Origin: Bacillota bacterium
Lineage (GTDB): Bacteria > Bacillota > Clostridia > Lachnospirales > Lachnospiraceae
Reading direction: 5' to 3'
Assembly (NCBI GenBank): GCA_023450835.1
Contig: JAEXGM010000116.1
Location: forward strand, 1-64,000
DNA: 64,000 nt
Shown piece by piece: positions 17,719-24,833 of this stretch; position 1 is the first letter of the stretch; every line of letters begins with the position of its first letter. The position numbers and the translations under genes were made by a program. Under the pieces are notes generated by a model. That model had not been told where the DNA came from. It did no database searches and worked only from the letters and a program-made list of their open reading frames with translations.

Positions 17719-18000
17719 ATGAATTGGTTTTTTGAGGGATTAGGGACAGAAATCGTTGTATTAATTATTGGACTATTAAGTGGTGGTATTGCTGGATATA
17801 AAATAGGAATAAATAAGAATATTTCTAAACAGATGCAGATAGGAAAAAGAAATGCTAAACAAAATCAAAAGCTTGAACTAAATTTTTCAGATAACGTAGA
17901 TAGCACTAAAACTGATTATAATAAAAATATATTTCAGCAAAAGCAAAAGGCCGGAAATGATGCTATTCAGACGCAAATAGGAGATGTCCATCATGAATGA
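17719..18000 (+). CDS. Small membrane protein with C-terminal QKQKAG motif
   Basis: A 93-aa protein with one N-terminal transmembrane helix (IVVLIIGLLSGGIAGYKIG) and a polar, Gln/Asn-rich tail. The tail contains QMQIGKRNAKQNQ and ends in QKQKAGNDAIQTQIG. The following protein begins with the closely similar KQKQKAGDNSQQMQAN. AAGGAG precedes the ATG, and the gene overlaps the next by 8 bp, so the two are translationally linked. I infer that it anchors or receives a signal from its partner through this shared segment; no function is established. Confidence 0.7.
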   Translation: MNWFFEGLGTEIVVLIIGLLSGGIAGYKIGINKNISKQMQIGKRNAKQNQKLELNFSDNVDSTKTDYNKNIFQQKQKAGNDAIQTQIGDVHHE

Positions 18001-19111
18001 AAAACAAAAACAAAAAGCTGGAGATAACTCTCAACAAATGCAAGCCAATACAATTATAGTAAATAATGGCATAGAAGAAAAAAGAGCAAGAGAGATTTTT
18101 ATAGAAATGTTTGATGTTGCTAGGAAAGATTTAACAATGGAAGCTAGTATAATAGCAACACAAAGAGTAACCGAATTTGAAAATGATTTGATTCCTAAAA
18201 TCATGGCGATTGATGGAGCGGTGAATGCATTTGCTGACCCTGGTTTTCAGTTATTATTAACAAGTGCTCATAGAACTGCAGCGGTGTCCGAACGTCCATT
18301 AGATTATTCTATTTTATCAGAGCTATTAATACATAGAATTGAAAAAGGAAGCAATATAAAAACACGTGCGGGCATAAAACAAGCAATTCAAATCATTGAT
18401 GAAGTGTCTGATGATGCATTACTAGGTTTAACAATAGCATATGCTGTAGAAACATTTACACCTCGATCAAATAAAATTAATGATGGTTTAAACTTATTAG
18501 ATAACTTATTTGGTAATTTATGTTATGACTTATTACCACAAAACAGAGAATGGCTTGAACATTTGGATATATTAGATGCTGTTAGATTATCCAACTTGGG
18601 TTCATTAAAAAAATTTGAAGATTTTTATGCTGAAAGAATAGATGGATATTGTGCTATTGGGATCAAACGTGATTCAGAAAAGCATAATAAAATACTAGAT
18701 TTGTTTGTTAAAAACTCATTGCCAAAAGATTTATTAATTGAACATGAATTTAATAAAGATTTTGTAAGATTAACGGTTGCAAATGAGAGAGATATTAATG
18801 ATATTCATCTTGTTGTTAAGATCAATGGATTAGATGATTTACATCCTATTCGAATTCCGATATCAGAAAAGCAGAAACTTATATTACATGAAGTTTATGA
18901 AATGTATGAACATGATGAAGGATTATTAAAAGAAAATAAAAGGAAGCTTACAGACGAATTGGCAAAGAGAACATATTTAGGCAGAGTTCGAGAGTGGTGG
19001 AATAATATACCTTCATCCTTTGAAATTACTGTTATAGGGAAAGTATTAGCTCATGCTAATGCAAAGAGGTGTGATAAAACATTACCATCAATTGACTCAC
19101 TAAAAAAGTAA
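17993..19111 (+). CDS. LPO_1073/Vpar_1526-like protein
   Basis: A 372-aa soluble protein. It opens with KQKQKAGDNSQQMQANTIIVNNG and continues with a helical domain (EEKRAREIFIEMFDVARKDL...). From memory of the family this opening is typical of proteins named LPO_1073/Vpar_1526, whose function is unknown to me. The start at 17993 is favoured because GGAG lies 9 bp upstream; a frame start at 17984 overlaps that site. The gene is coupled to the small membrane-protein gene and follows a TIR-STAND gene, so it is probably part of an immunity cassette. The family name carries moderate confidence. Confidence 0.6.
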   Translation: MNEKQKQKAGDNSQQMQANTIIVNNGIEEKRAREIFIEMFDVARKDLTMEASIIATQRVTEFENDLIPKIMAIDGAVNAFADPGFQLLLTSAHRTAAVSERPLDYSILSELLIHRIEKGSNIKTRAGIKQAIQIIDEVSDDALLGLTIAYAVETFTPRSNKINDGLNLLDNLFGNLCYDLLPQNREWLEHLDILDAVRLSNLGSLKKFEDFYAERIDGYCAIGIKRDSEKHNKILDLFVKNSLPKDLLIEHEFNKDFVRLTVANERDINDIHLVVKINGLDDLHPIRIPISEKQKLILHEVYEMYEHDEGLLKENKRKLTDELAKRTYLGRVREWWNNIPSSFEITVIGKVLAHANAKRCDKTLPSIDSLKK

Positions 19112-19149
19112 TTTAAAGTAATATTAATAAGTTTCATTTTCTATTTGTC

Positions 19150-19178
19150 TTGAAAGAAGCAAACATATGTTCTATAAT
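19150..19178 (+). promoter_or_regulatory. Promoter overlapping a LexA-type box
   Basis: TTGAAA (19150-19155), 17-bp spacer, TATAAT (19173-19178). The spacer contains CAAACATATGTTCT (19160-19173), matching the Gram-positive LexA/DinR box CGAACATATGTTCG at 12 of 14 positions. This suggests SOS control of the short ORF at 19216. Confidence 0.6.
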
Positions 19179-19215
19179 GTCGTTAGCGGCTGAATACATA
19201 ACGGGGGTTAATGAC

Positions 19216-19323
19216 ATGGAAGATACTAAGGAAAAATATCATGATTTAATAATCACAATGATTAAGAAAATCGAAGATATCCAGATTCTAAAGAAAATCT
19301 ATACTTTCATAAAGCATTCATGA
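19216..19323 (+). CDS. 35-aa small protein beside the repressor, candidate antirepressor
   Basis: A 35-residue, Lys-rich, helical peptide (MEDTKEKYHDLIITMIKK..., ending IKHS), preceded by GGGGGTTA. It lies between cargo genes and the convergent XRE repressor, behind a promoter with a LexA-type box, and a hairpin terminator follows its stop. Small ORFs of this style are common next to clostridial prophage repressors. The repressor here lacks a self-cleavage domain, so an SOS-induced antirepressor is a reasonable inference, not shown by sequence. Confidence 0.55.
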   Translation: MEDTKEKYHDLIITMIKKIEDIQILKKIYTFIKHS

Positions 19324-19356
19324 ATAAAGAGTAGGGCAACCTACTCTTTATTTTTT
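19323..19356. terminator. Bidirectional terminator between small ORF and repressor
   Basis: AATAAAGAGTAG pairs with CTACTCTTTATT around a 5-6 nt loop and is followed by a T run. The stem includes the last codons of the minus-strand repressor gene. Confidence 0.75.
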
Positions 19357-19715
19357 GTGTTTTCAACTATATGTAAAATAAAATTTTTTAGCAATTTTTT
19401 GCTTTCTTTATCTAATTTCCAGTATTCAATGACTGCCTGCATTGCTAATTTATCACCACTTTTTGAAATCTCAGCAGCAGCAGCAGTATATTCATCTTCT
19501 GGAATTAACTCTGAAAAAATATCACCTATTCCATCTCGCAACCAAGTTTCATTTACATTAAAAACTCGGCATATTGAAAAAATTACTGCATCAATAGGTT
19601 CATTTCTTCCAATCTCATAATTTGCTAATGTATTTCTTTTTATACCAATTTTTTTAGCAAATTCTTCTTGAGTTAATTTAAGGTTTTTTCTTAGGAGCTT
19701 TAATCGTTCATTCAT
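19341..19715 (-). CDS. XRE-family phage repressor (CI-like)
   Basis: A 124-aa DNA-binding protein with an N-terminal helix-turn-helix (LTQEEFAKKIGIKRNTLANYEIGRNEP, residues about 14-40) and a short C-terminal region likely used for dimerisation. It has no S24 peptidase domain, so it cannot undergo RecA-stimulated self-cleavage as lambda CI does. It is divergent from the early operon at 19858 and probably maintains lysogeny by blocking the promoter at 19790. AGGAG lies upstream of its ATG. Confidence 0.85.
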   Translation of the reverse strand: MNERLKLLRKNLKLTQEEFAKKIGIKRNTLANYEIGRNEPIDAVIFSICRVFNVNETWLRDGIGDIFSELIPEDEYTAAAAEISKSGDKLAMQAVIEYWKLDKESKKLLKNFILHIVENTKNKE

Positions 19716-19765
19716 TTAATAATACTCTCCTTTTTTTACTGTTAAACAAATAATAAAACAATAAT

Positions 19766-19818
19766 GTGCGAATGTCAACAAAATAATTATTGACAAAAGT
19801 GCGTATAGGACATATAAT
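19766..19818 (+). promoter_or_regulatory. Consensus early promoter with candidate operators
   Basis: TTGACA (19790-19795), exactly 17 bp, TATAAT (19813-19818): a perfect sigma-A promoter driving the early genes. GTGCGAATGTC upstream and GTGCGTATAGGAC within the spacer are related direct elements. TGTCAA and TTGACA form an inverted pair. These are the most likely repressor binding sites. Confidence 0.75.
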
Positions 19819-19857
19819 TGTCTCATAAACACAAATGTATATGAAAGGAGTGATATT

Positions 19858-20022
19858 ATGAATGGCTTATACAAGCACCTATCAGAAAAAGACATAGACG
19901 AAGGAAAAGATTTAATAGAAGCCTTTGAAATGGCAGATGAAGAAGGAAAGAAAGCAATTCTAATCTATGCTGGTTGTTTAAGAGACATGGCCATGTTAAA
20001 GAAAGATAAGCAGATAGCCTAG
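19858..20022 (+). CDS. 54-aa early phage protein
   Basis: The first gene behind the early promoter, with AAAGGAG well spaced from its ATG. The 54-aa product is acidic and helical (SEKDIDEGKDLIEAFEMADEEGKKAILIYAG) with no recognisable DNA-binding motif. It occupies the Cro position but does not look like an HTH protein. Function unknown. Confidence 0.6.
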   Translation: MNGLYKHLSEKDIDEGKDLIEAFEMADEEGKKAILIYAGCLRDMAMLKKDKQIA

Positions 20023-20059
20023 TTTATATACTGGGCAGCTAAGGAGGAAAGAAATTAAT

Positions 20060-20293
20060 ATGAATTTAAATGGTCATCCTTATTGCAAGGAATGTGGTAG
20101 AGGATACTATTGCCCCAAATGTGGTGCACTCTCGTTAGGACCAAAGGAAGAACTAAATTTAGCTAAAAAAAGCTTTAAGGAAAAGAAGAGACAATATAAA
20201 AAGAGTAAACCCAGTTTTTTATATGATATAGGAGAATCGATATTAAAAATTGGAGAATACATAAAAAAACTGGGTTTAAGGAATTGGAATTAA
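20060..20293 (+). CDS. Small zinc-ribbon protein
   Basis: A 77-aa protein with a double CxxC motif (YCKECGRGYYCPKCG) near the N-terminus, followed by a basic helical tail (KEKKRQYKKSKPS). GGAGG precedes the ATG. The zinc ribbon plus basic tail suggest nucleic-acid or protein binding. It converges with, and overlaps by 4 bp, the minus-strand gene ending at 20290. Confidence 0.6.
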   Translation: MNLNGHPYCKECGRGYYCPKCGALSLGPKEELNLAKKSFKEKKRQYKKSKPSFLYDIGESILKIGEYIKKLGLRNWN

Positions 20294-20514
20294 ATCATAT
20301 CCTCGATTTTCTTACCAATTGTGGTTAATTTTCCGCAATGTTTACAAAACCTTGCCTTTTCATCAAGAAGAACCCTATTTTGATGATTAACACATTCTGG
20401 ATTTGTACAATAATTTTCCGTACGTGTGGGGATTGGAGCCCCACATTCAGAACAAAATAATGAATCAGAATCCATAGTAGCACCACAAAGAGTGCAGTTA
20501 TTGGGAGTATTCAT
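20290..20514 (-). CDS. Zinc-ribbon domain protein, minus strand
   Basis: A 74-aa protein with three CxxC-type pairs (NNCTLCG, LFCSECG, RFCKHCG) and an extra Cys pair between. The frame extends upstream to 20631 through a hydrophobic stretch, but GAAAGGAG directly before the ATG at 20514 fixes the start. It is a lone minus-strand gene inside the early operon, suggesting expression in the lysogen. Function unknown. Confidence 0.6.
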   Translation of the reverse strand: MNTPNNCTLCGATMDSDSLFCSECGAPIPTRTENYCTNPECVNHQNRVLLDEKARFCKHCGKLTTIGKKIEDMI

Positions 20515-20659
20515 AAATAATCTCCTTTCATTTGTACTTGGCTTGGTAGAGCCTGTAAGAAGAGTATAGCATAATATCCATATTATAACAAATAAAGGCA
20601 GAACCCTAAAATAAAGAGGTCGAATCATCAAAGATATTGAGGGGAGGAGGTAAGTGAAA

Positions 20660-20887
20660 ATGCTTGTGAAAGAATTAGATATTAGAGGGGCTAAGGTTCA
20701 GATTTACGATGATTACATAAGGAGTCCGGAAGAGAGTGCTAAGCTCATGAAAGAGTTCAATGAACTGGCTTCCAAATTCATAACAGCAAAATATAGAAGA
20801 CTAGCGCAAGAAGCGGAACAAGCGAAAGAATCTGCCGCTCTGAAAGCAAATGATGATAAAAGCATCTTTTCTGAGTCATCTTACTAA
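20660..20887 (+). CDS. Small early phage protein, paralogue A
   Basis: A 75-aa protein starting MLVKELDIRGAKVQIYDDYIRSPEES, with a helical, charged C-terminus. It is clearly related to the next gene, whose product begins VVKELNVRGAKVLIHDDFLRSREES. The ATG at 20660 lies 8 bp after GGAGGT. It may be a small regulator or host-interaction protein; I do not recognise a named family. Confidence 0.6.
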   Translation: MLVKELDIRGAKVQIYDDYIRSPEESAKLMKEFNELASKFITAKYRRLAQEAEQAKESAALKANDDKSIFSESSY

Positions 20888-20966
20888 TTCACTAAAATTA
20901 ATACAGGAAAGAAGTACAAACGATATAGCATACCATATACCAGACAGACACAGGAGGTAAGTGGAA

Positions 20967-21164
20967 TTGGTAGTAAAAGAATTAAATGTGAGAGGGGCTA
21001 AAGTTCTTATTCATGATGACTTTTTACGAAGTAGGGAAGAAAGTCTTGAGAGTATGAAGAGGTTCGAGGCCATCGCATATAGGGCTTTATCTGCAAAGTA
21101 TAGCAGATTGGCACAGGAACAAGAACTGGAACCTCTTAAAGCACAAGATGATATAGGCCGCTAA
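20967..21164 (+). CDS. Small early phage protein, paralogue B
   Basis: The tandem paralogue of the 20660 gene, 65 aa from a TTG at 20967. The upstream string AGGAGGTAAGTG is the same as before the first copy. Aligning the two leaders puts this TTG exactly where the first copy has ATG, which favours TTG over the GTG at 20961. The tandem arrangement shows a local duplication with divergence. Function unknown. Confidence 0.55.
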   Translation: MVVKELNVRGAKVLIHDDFLRSREESLESMKRFEAIAYRALSAKYSRLAQEQELEPLKAQDDIGR

Positions 21165-21217
21165 TGCGGTCAGCACGGAGGGACAAGTATTAATTAGATC
21201 ATATGGAGGATAAGAAA

Positions 21218-21490
21218 ATGAAAAGTACAGGAATTGTTAGAAAGTTGGATTCTTTAGGAAGAATTACGTTACCCATTGAAGCAAGAAGAACTATGGGTAT
21301 GAAAGACAGGGAACCCCTTGAAATGTTCACAGAGGGAGACATGATCTGCTTGAAAGTCTATAATCCCAAGAAAGTTTGCGCATATTGTGGTGAAACAAAA
21401 GGACTTATTGAAGATGACGGAGATTACATATGCCCGAAATGCCTGGATAGATTTGTGCAGCTACAGGGTAAGAAAAGGACGGATGATTGA
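21218..21490 (+). CDS. AbrB/SpoVT-family regulator with zinc motif
   Basis: A 90-aa protein with an N-terminal AbrB swapped-hairpin DNA-binding domain (STGIVRKLDSLGRITLPIEARRTMG) and a C-terminal CAYCG...CPKC zinc motif. AbrB-type proteins bind DNA as dimers or tetramers and act as transition-state regulators. Phage copies often control early genes. The ATG at 21218 follows GGAGG; an upstream in-frame ATG at 21203 overlaps that site. Confidence 0.8.
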   Translation: MKSTGIVRKLDSLGRITLPIEARRTMGMKDREPLEMFTEGDMICLKVYNPKKVCAYCGETKGLIEDDGDYICPKCLDRFVQLQGKKRTDD

Positions 21491-21720
21491 TGCAGTATAC
21501 GGTAGGACAGAGCTATAAGGCACTTTTGGATGACAATGTGATTCATACCTTTGAAATCATAGATATTGGAACAGGGAGTAATACCGGCATGTATGCGGTT
21601 CAATTTGACGAAGGTTACAGACAGTGGGCCAGTGCTTCCACCATAGAGAAGTATGTTAAGAAAGCTCTAAGGGTTAAAAAAAGGCTCTCGGTACCGCAAA
21701 TACCGAAGAGCCAAAAGTAA
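21490..21720 (+). CDS. Small phage protein, beta-rich
   Basis: A 76-aa protein beginning MQYTVGQSYKALLDDNVIHTFEIIDI. It is mostly beta-rich, ending in a basic tail. Its start overlaps the preceding stop (TGATG), so translation is coupled. A hairpin (GGCTCTCGGTA with TACCGAAGAGCC) lies inside its last codons at 21683-21712, without a T run. No family recognised. Confidence 0.55.
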   Translation: MQYTVGQSYKALLDDNVIHTFEIIDIGTGSNTGMYAVQFDEGYRQWASASTIEKYVKKALRVKKRLSVPQIPKSQK

Positions 21721-21776
21721 GATTTCTTAAAGTTATTATACCAAAAACATTCTTTTTGTCAACAGTCAGGAGAGTA

Positions 21777-21992
21777 ATGGAAGGTTATTATTCGGATGGC
21801 ATAACGAAATATATAGACCCTTTATGGGTCGCAACATGTTACGATTGCAACCGCAGTCATTGGGCAGTTATGAAATTACATACTTGTCCGGACTGCGGTA
21901 GCATTAATCTGCTATGCACTAATCCTGTTGTTGAACAGCGATTAAGGGAAAGGAAGGCTGTAGATGAACGATTTACAGAATGTATTACATAG
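21777..21992 (+). CDS. Small protein with CxxC pairs
   Basis: A 71-aa protein with ATCYDCNRSHW and HTCPDCGS, together a likely zinc-binding knuckle. CAGGAGAG precedes the ATG at 21777; an in-frame start at 21756 has no such site. It overlaps the next gene by 29 bp. Function unknown, possibly nucleic-acid binding. Confidence 0.55.
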   Translation: MEGYYSDGITKYIDPLWVATCYDCNRSHWAVMKLHTCPDCGSINLLCTNPVVEQRLRERKAVDERFTECIT

Positions 21993-22398
21993 CTGCAACT
22001 CAATTGGTAAAGATATTAAAGCCGTTTTAAAGGCTTCTACTTATATAGAATATGATGATCTAAGTGGGCTTCAGATTGATTATGAAGACCCGGAGCAGAT
22101 GCTCTTATTAGAAGAACTAAGAGGCATTATGGATAAGCTTTCAGATGCTTATACTGGTATTGAATATTTAAACTCAGTTGTGAAACATCATGGTGTATTA
22201 CACAGGAATAGGAGAGGTCGGTATGAGTCTGCTAGCAAGGAATATACCTGTGGTAGTAGTATAGAAGCTTTCGTCTATGACCATGCTGCTGGATGCAGTC
22301 GTTGGGTTAAGACAAGAGTTGAGCATAATGGAATGGATTATTATTTGGTGAGATGGCCAGATGTTCCCATGCAGGAACTTAAGGTCAGGGAGCGATAG
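21964..22398 (+). CDS. DUF5348-type phage protein
   Basis: A 144-aa protein. The N-terminal half is helical. The C-terminal half (GVLHRNRRGRYESASKEYTCGSSIEAFVYDH...WVKTRVEHNGMDYYLVRW) has the pattern of the DUF5348 family seen in Gram-positive phages and plasmids. The role of that family is not known to me. It is the last gene before the partition-site repeats. Confidence 0.65.
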   Translation: MNDLQNVLHSCNSIGKDIKAVLKASTYIEYDDLSGLQIDYEDPEQMLLLEELRGIMDKLSDAYTGIEYLNSVVKHHGVLHRNRRGRYESASKEYTCGSSIEAFVYDHAAGCSRWVKTRVEHNGMDYYLVRWPDVPMQELKVRER

Positions 22399-22459
22399 CT
22401 GCATCATCCTTTTGGGATTTTACATATCACAAAGTCATATGCCATGACTAACTCTTTAT

Positions 22460-22478
22460 CCAGCGGTTTAACCGCTGG
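22460..22478. repeat. 19-bp palindrome upstream of tubC-like repeats
   Basis: CCAGCGGTT and AACCGCTGG are perfect complements around one base, 10 bp before the iteron array. With so short a centre it is more likely a protein-binding dyad than an RNA hairpin. Confidence 0.55.
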
Positions 22479-22488
22479 GTTAAGGGTA

Positions 22489-22578
22489 TCCGAGTTAATC
22501 AGAGATAGTCCGAGTTAATCAGACTTAGTCAGAATAAATCCGAGATAATCCGAGTAAATCAGAATAAATCAGAGTTAG
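22489..22578 (+). repeat. Nine 10-bp iterons, candidate tubC centromere
   Basis: Nine adjoining 10-bp units with consensus TC(C/A)GA(G/A)(T/A)(T/A)A(A/G); for example TCCGAGTTAA at 22489 and again at 22509, and TCAGAATAAA at 22529 and 22559. The period equals one DNA helical turn. The array ends 11 bp before the TubR-like gene, as in known type III partition loci where TubR binds iterons called tubC. It probably also serves as an operator for tubRZ. Confidence 0.8.
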
Positions 22579-22589
22579 AAGGTGATGCC

Positions 22590-22841
22590 TTGAATAGAGT
22601 ACAGCTATTGATTTTATCCATACTTCACAGCTGTGGTGCAGTTAGCAGGAACACGGCTATGACTGTGAGTGAAGTCATTGCTACAGAGCAATTTGATTAT
22701 CAGGAGAACACATTTTACAAGTACCTTAGAAAATTTACCATAGATGGACTGGTAAGCTCCGGAATTAAAGAGGGCAGGGCACTGACCTTTTATATAACTC
22801 CGGAAGGAATTAAAAGATTGGAAGAGGAGAGGGAGCAATGA
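22590..22841 (+). CDS. tubR: TubR-like winged-helix centromere-binding protein
   Basis: An 83-aa winged-helix protein (MNRVQLLILSILHSCGAV...FDYQENTFYKYLRKFTIDGLVSSG...LTFYITPEGIKRLEEE). In type III partition, small winged-helix TubR dimers coat the iterons and connect DNA to the TubZ filament. Here it lies between the iteron array and tubZ. Translation starts at TTG (22590) after AAGGTG; the nearby ATG at 22584 is followed immediately by a stop. It overlaps tubZ by 4 bp (ATGA), showing tight coupling. The call rests on context and fold rather than close similarity. Confidence 0.75.
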   Translation: MNRVQLLILSILHSCGAVSRNTAMTVSEVIATEQFDYQENTFYKYLRKFTIDGLVSSGIKEGRALTFYITPEGIKRLEEEREQ

Positions 22842-23866
22842 AAGAAAAGATAAGCTTTGTTGCCATTGGACAAGCCGGTGGGAACATTGGAAAGCTATTG
22901 GAGGAGAAGGGCTATTCAGTCCTTTACATTAACACCTCCAAGGAAGATCTGCAGACATTAACAGGCGTGAAATATACCTACCACATTCCTCAAGGCGAAG
23001 GCTGTAACAAAGACCGCTTAAAAGCGAAGCAGCTTGTTATTGATGATTTTGATAATATTGCAAAGGAAATTGACCTTAAGCTTAAAACGAAGGTCATTTA
23101 TCTTTTATTTGCATCCGGTGGTGGTACCGGCAGCGGAGCAGGTCCTATGCTTATGGATCTGTTGCTTGATGAGAAGAAAACAGTGGGTGCAGTGACTATA
23201 CTGCCAAGTATCAAGGAAAGTATCAAGTCACAGATTAACTGCTATGAGTGCTTCTCGGAGTTGGCGGCCATTGAGGCAAGTTCCGGTATCTTTGTACTGG
23301 ATAATGACAAAGGGGAGAGATTAAGCATTAATAGTCAGTTCGTGGACTTGTTGGACGAATTCATTCAGATTCCTGAGAAGCATAAAAGCGTTAGCGGGAA
23401 TATTGACAAGGCAGAGCTGGAGGAATCTATGAAAGCCAGAGGAATGTCTTTACTGGCGAAGTCAAAGGATGCAGGTACGGCAGATATACTAAAGGCTCTT
23501 AGTAGCAGTGTGTTTGCACCAATGGAAGCTGATCAGGTGCTTAAGTATATTACCATTTCCATTCACGGAAGCTTAGATATGCCGGAAATAGAGAAGGCGG
23601 TGGGGGTACCATTGGATACTTTTCAGACCTATAACGATTCTAATACCCTGTGTATGCTGTCCGGCCTTTCATACCCTAAGACCAGACTTGATGCTGTCTA
23701 TCAACGTATCGCAGAGAACCGTGAGACCGTGCTCAGAAATATGCAGTCAGCTGCAGAAACTAAGCTGAACGAAGATGTAAACTTTCTCTCTGGCATTACA
23801 AAGCCACAGAAGGAAGAAAAGCCGAAGTCCAAGAGGGACATCATGAATAAATACTTTAAGGGGTGA
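22838..23866 (+). CDS. tubZ: TubZ-like tubulin/FtsZ-family GTPase
   Basis: A 342-aa tubulin-superfamily GTPase. The T1 segment is AIGQAGGNIG, the tubulin signature ASGGGTGSGAGP lies at residues 92-103, and SGNIDKAELEE near 187-195 fits the T7 loop that completes the GTPase site of the neighbouring subunit. The C-terminus is a basic tail (KEEKPKSKRDIMNKYFKG). TubZ filaments treadmill and move TubR-bound DNA; known examples are plasmids and plasmid-like phages such as C. botulinum c-st. Its presence in an integrated phage is unusual. Phage spindle-forming PhuZ is an alternative relative, but the tubR-iteron context favours TubZ. Confidence 0.85.
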   Translation: MKEKISFVAIGQAGGNIGKLLEEKGYSVLYINTSKEDLQTLTGVKYTYHIPQGEGCNKDRLKAKQLVIDDFDNIAKEIDLKLKTKVIYLLFASGGGTGSGAGPMLMDLLLDEKKTVGAVTILPSIKESIKSQINCYECFSELAAIEASSGIFVLDNDKGERLSINSQFVDLLDEFIQIPEKHKSVSGNIDKAELEESMKARGMSLLAKSKDAGTADILKALSSSVFAPMEADQVLKYITISIHGSLDMPEIEKAVGVPLDTFQTYNDSNTLCMLSGLSYPKTRLDAVYQRIAENRETVLRNMQSAAETKLNEDVNFLSGITKPQKEEKPKSKRDIMNKYFKG

Positions 23867-23870
23867 CTAT

Positions 23871-24833
23871 ATGGCTGATGTTTCATGGATAAAGATAAAG
23901 ATTGATATGTTCGCTGATGAGAAGATTAAACTGATCCAGGCTTTACCGGAGGGAGATTCCATTCTGGTAATCTGGATTCATCTTGTTCTGCTCGCTGGCA
24001 AATGTAATTCCGGTGGAATGGTGTATCTGCAGGAGAATCTGCCTTATACCGAGGACATGCTTGCAACTATCTTCAATAAGTCTCTTAACACGGTAAAGTT
24101 GGCTCTGCTAACCTTTGAAACTTTCAACATGATAGAGCGCAGCACGAAGGGAATTTATCTGGTGAATTTTCAAAAGCACCAGAATATTGATGGGCTGGAG
24201 AGAGTAAAAGAACAGAACCGCATACGGAAAAAGAATCAGAGAGCCAGAGAGAATGCAGCTCTTATACCGGTTGCAGAGGACAGTCACGTGACATGTCACA
24301 CAGAAGTCACGCAATGTCACGCAACAGAAGAAGAGAAAGAAGAAGAGATAGAAAAAGAAAATAATATATATTCTTCTAACGAAGAATATTACCCGACTTC
24401 TGAATCGGATTCTGGCAGAATTGATTATCAAGCCATTGTGGAAGCTTATAACCGTATATGTATTGATTTGCCAGGTGTTAAGGCTGTATCAGAGCAAAGA
24501 AAGCGGAAAATCCGCAGTTTGCTAAATGCGTTGAATAAAGCAAAGCTTCTGCAGGATTTGAATGTAAATCAAAAATTCGAGTACATATTCCGGTTAGCAC
24601 AGGAAAGTGATTTTTTAACCGGCAGACAGAAAGCCAATGGCTGGTGTGGTTTCGACTGGCTGGTGAATTCAACAAATGCCATCAAGGTCATTGAAGGCAA
24701 TTATAGTAATAGCAAGGGAGGCGGGCAGATTGGAGGGTACAAAGCAGACAGTGGACAGAATCACCGAGGAATGGATGCAAGCGAAGCTGCAGAACAGGCA
24801 GCACTTGAAGCCTTTAGAAACCGACAGAAGTGA
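23871..24833 (+). CDS. Phage replisome organizer / DnaD-like replication initiator
   Basis: A 320-aa protein with the N-terminal phage replisome-organizer domain (MADVSWIKIKIDMFADEKIKLIQALPEGD), a low-complexity acidic linker (residues about 140-180), and a C-terminal helical region (NGWCGFDWLVNSTNAIKVIEGNY) resembling DnaD-type ends. It should bind the phage origin and recruit the helicase with the next gene's product. AAGGGGTGA precedes the ATG, 5 bp after tubZ. Phage origins often lie inside such genes, but I see no clear iteron array here. Confidence 0.8.
   Translation: MADVSWIKIKIDMFADEKIKLIQALPEGDSILVIWIHLVLLAGKCNSGGMVYLQENLPYTEDMLATIFNKSLNTVKLALLTFETFNMIERSTKGIYLVNFQKHQNIDGLERVKEQNRIRKKNQRARENAALIPVAEDSHVTCHTEVTQCHATEEEKEEEIEKENNIYSSNEEYYPTSESDSGRIDYQAIVEAYNRICIDLPGVKAVSEQRKRKIRSLLNALNKAKLLQDLNVNQKFEYIFRLAQESDFLTGRQKANGWCGFDWLVNSTNAIKVIEGNYSNSKGGGQIGGYKADSGQNHRGMDASEAAEQAALEAFRNRQK

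Noticed and set aside
22489..22578. CRISPR-like short repeats
   Set aside because: Units are only 10 bp with no spacers and lie at a tubRZ locus, so they are iterons, not a CRISPR array.
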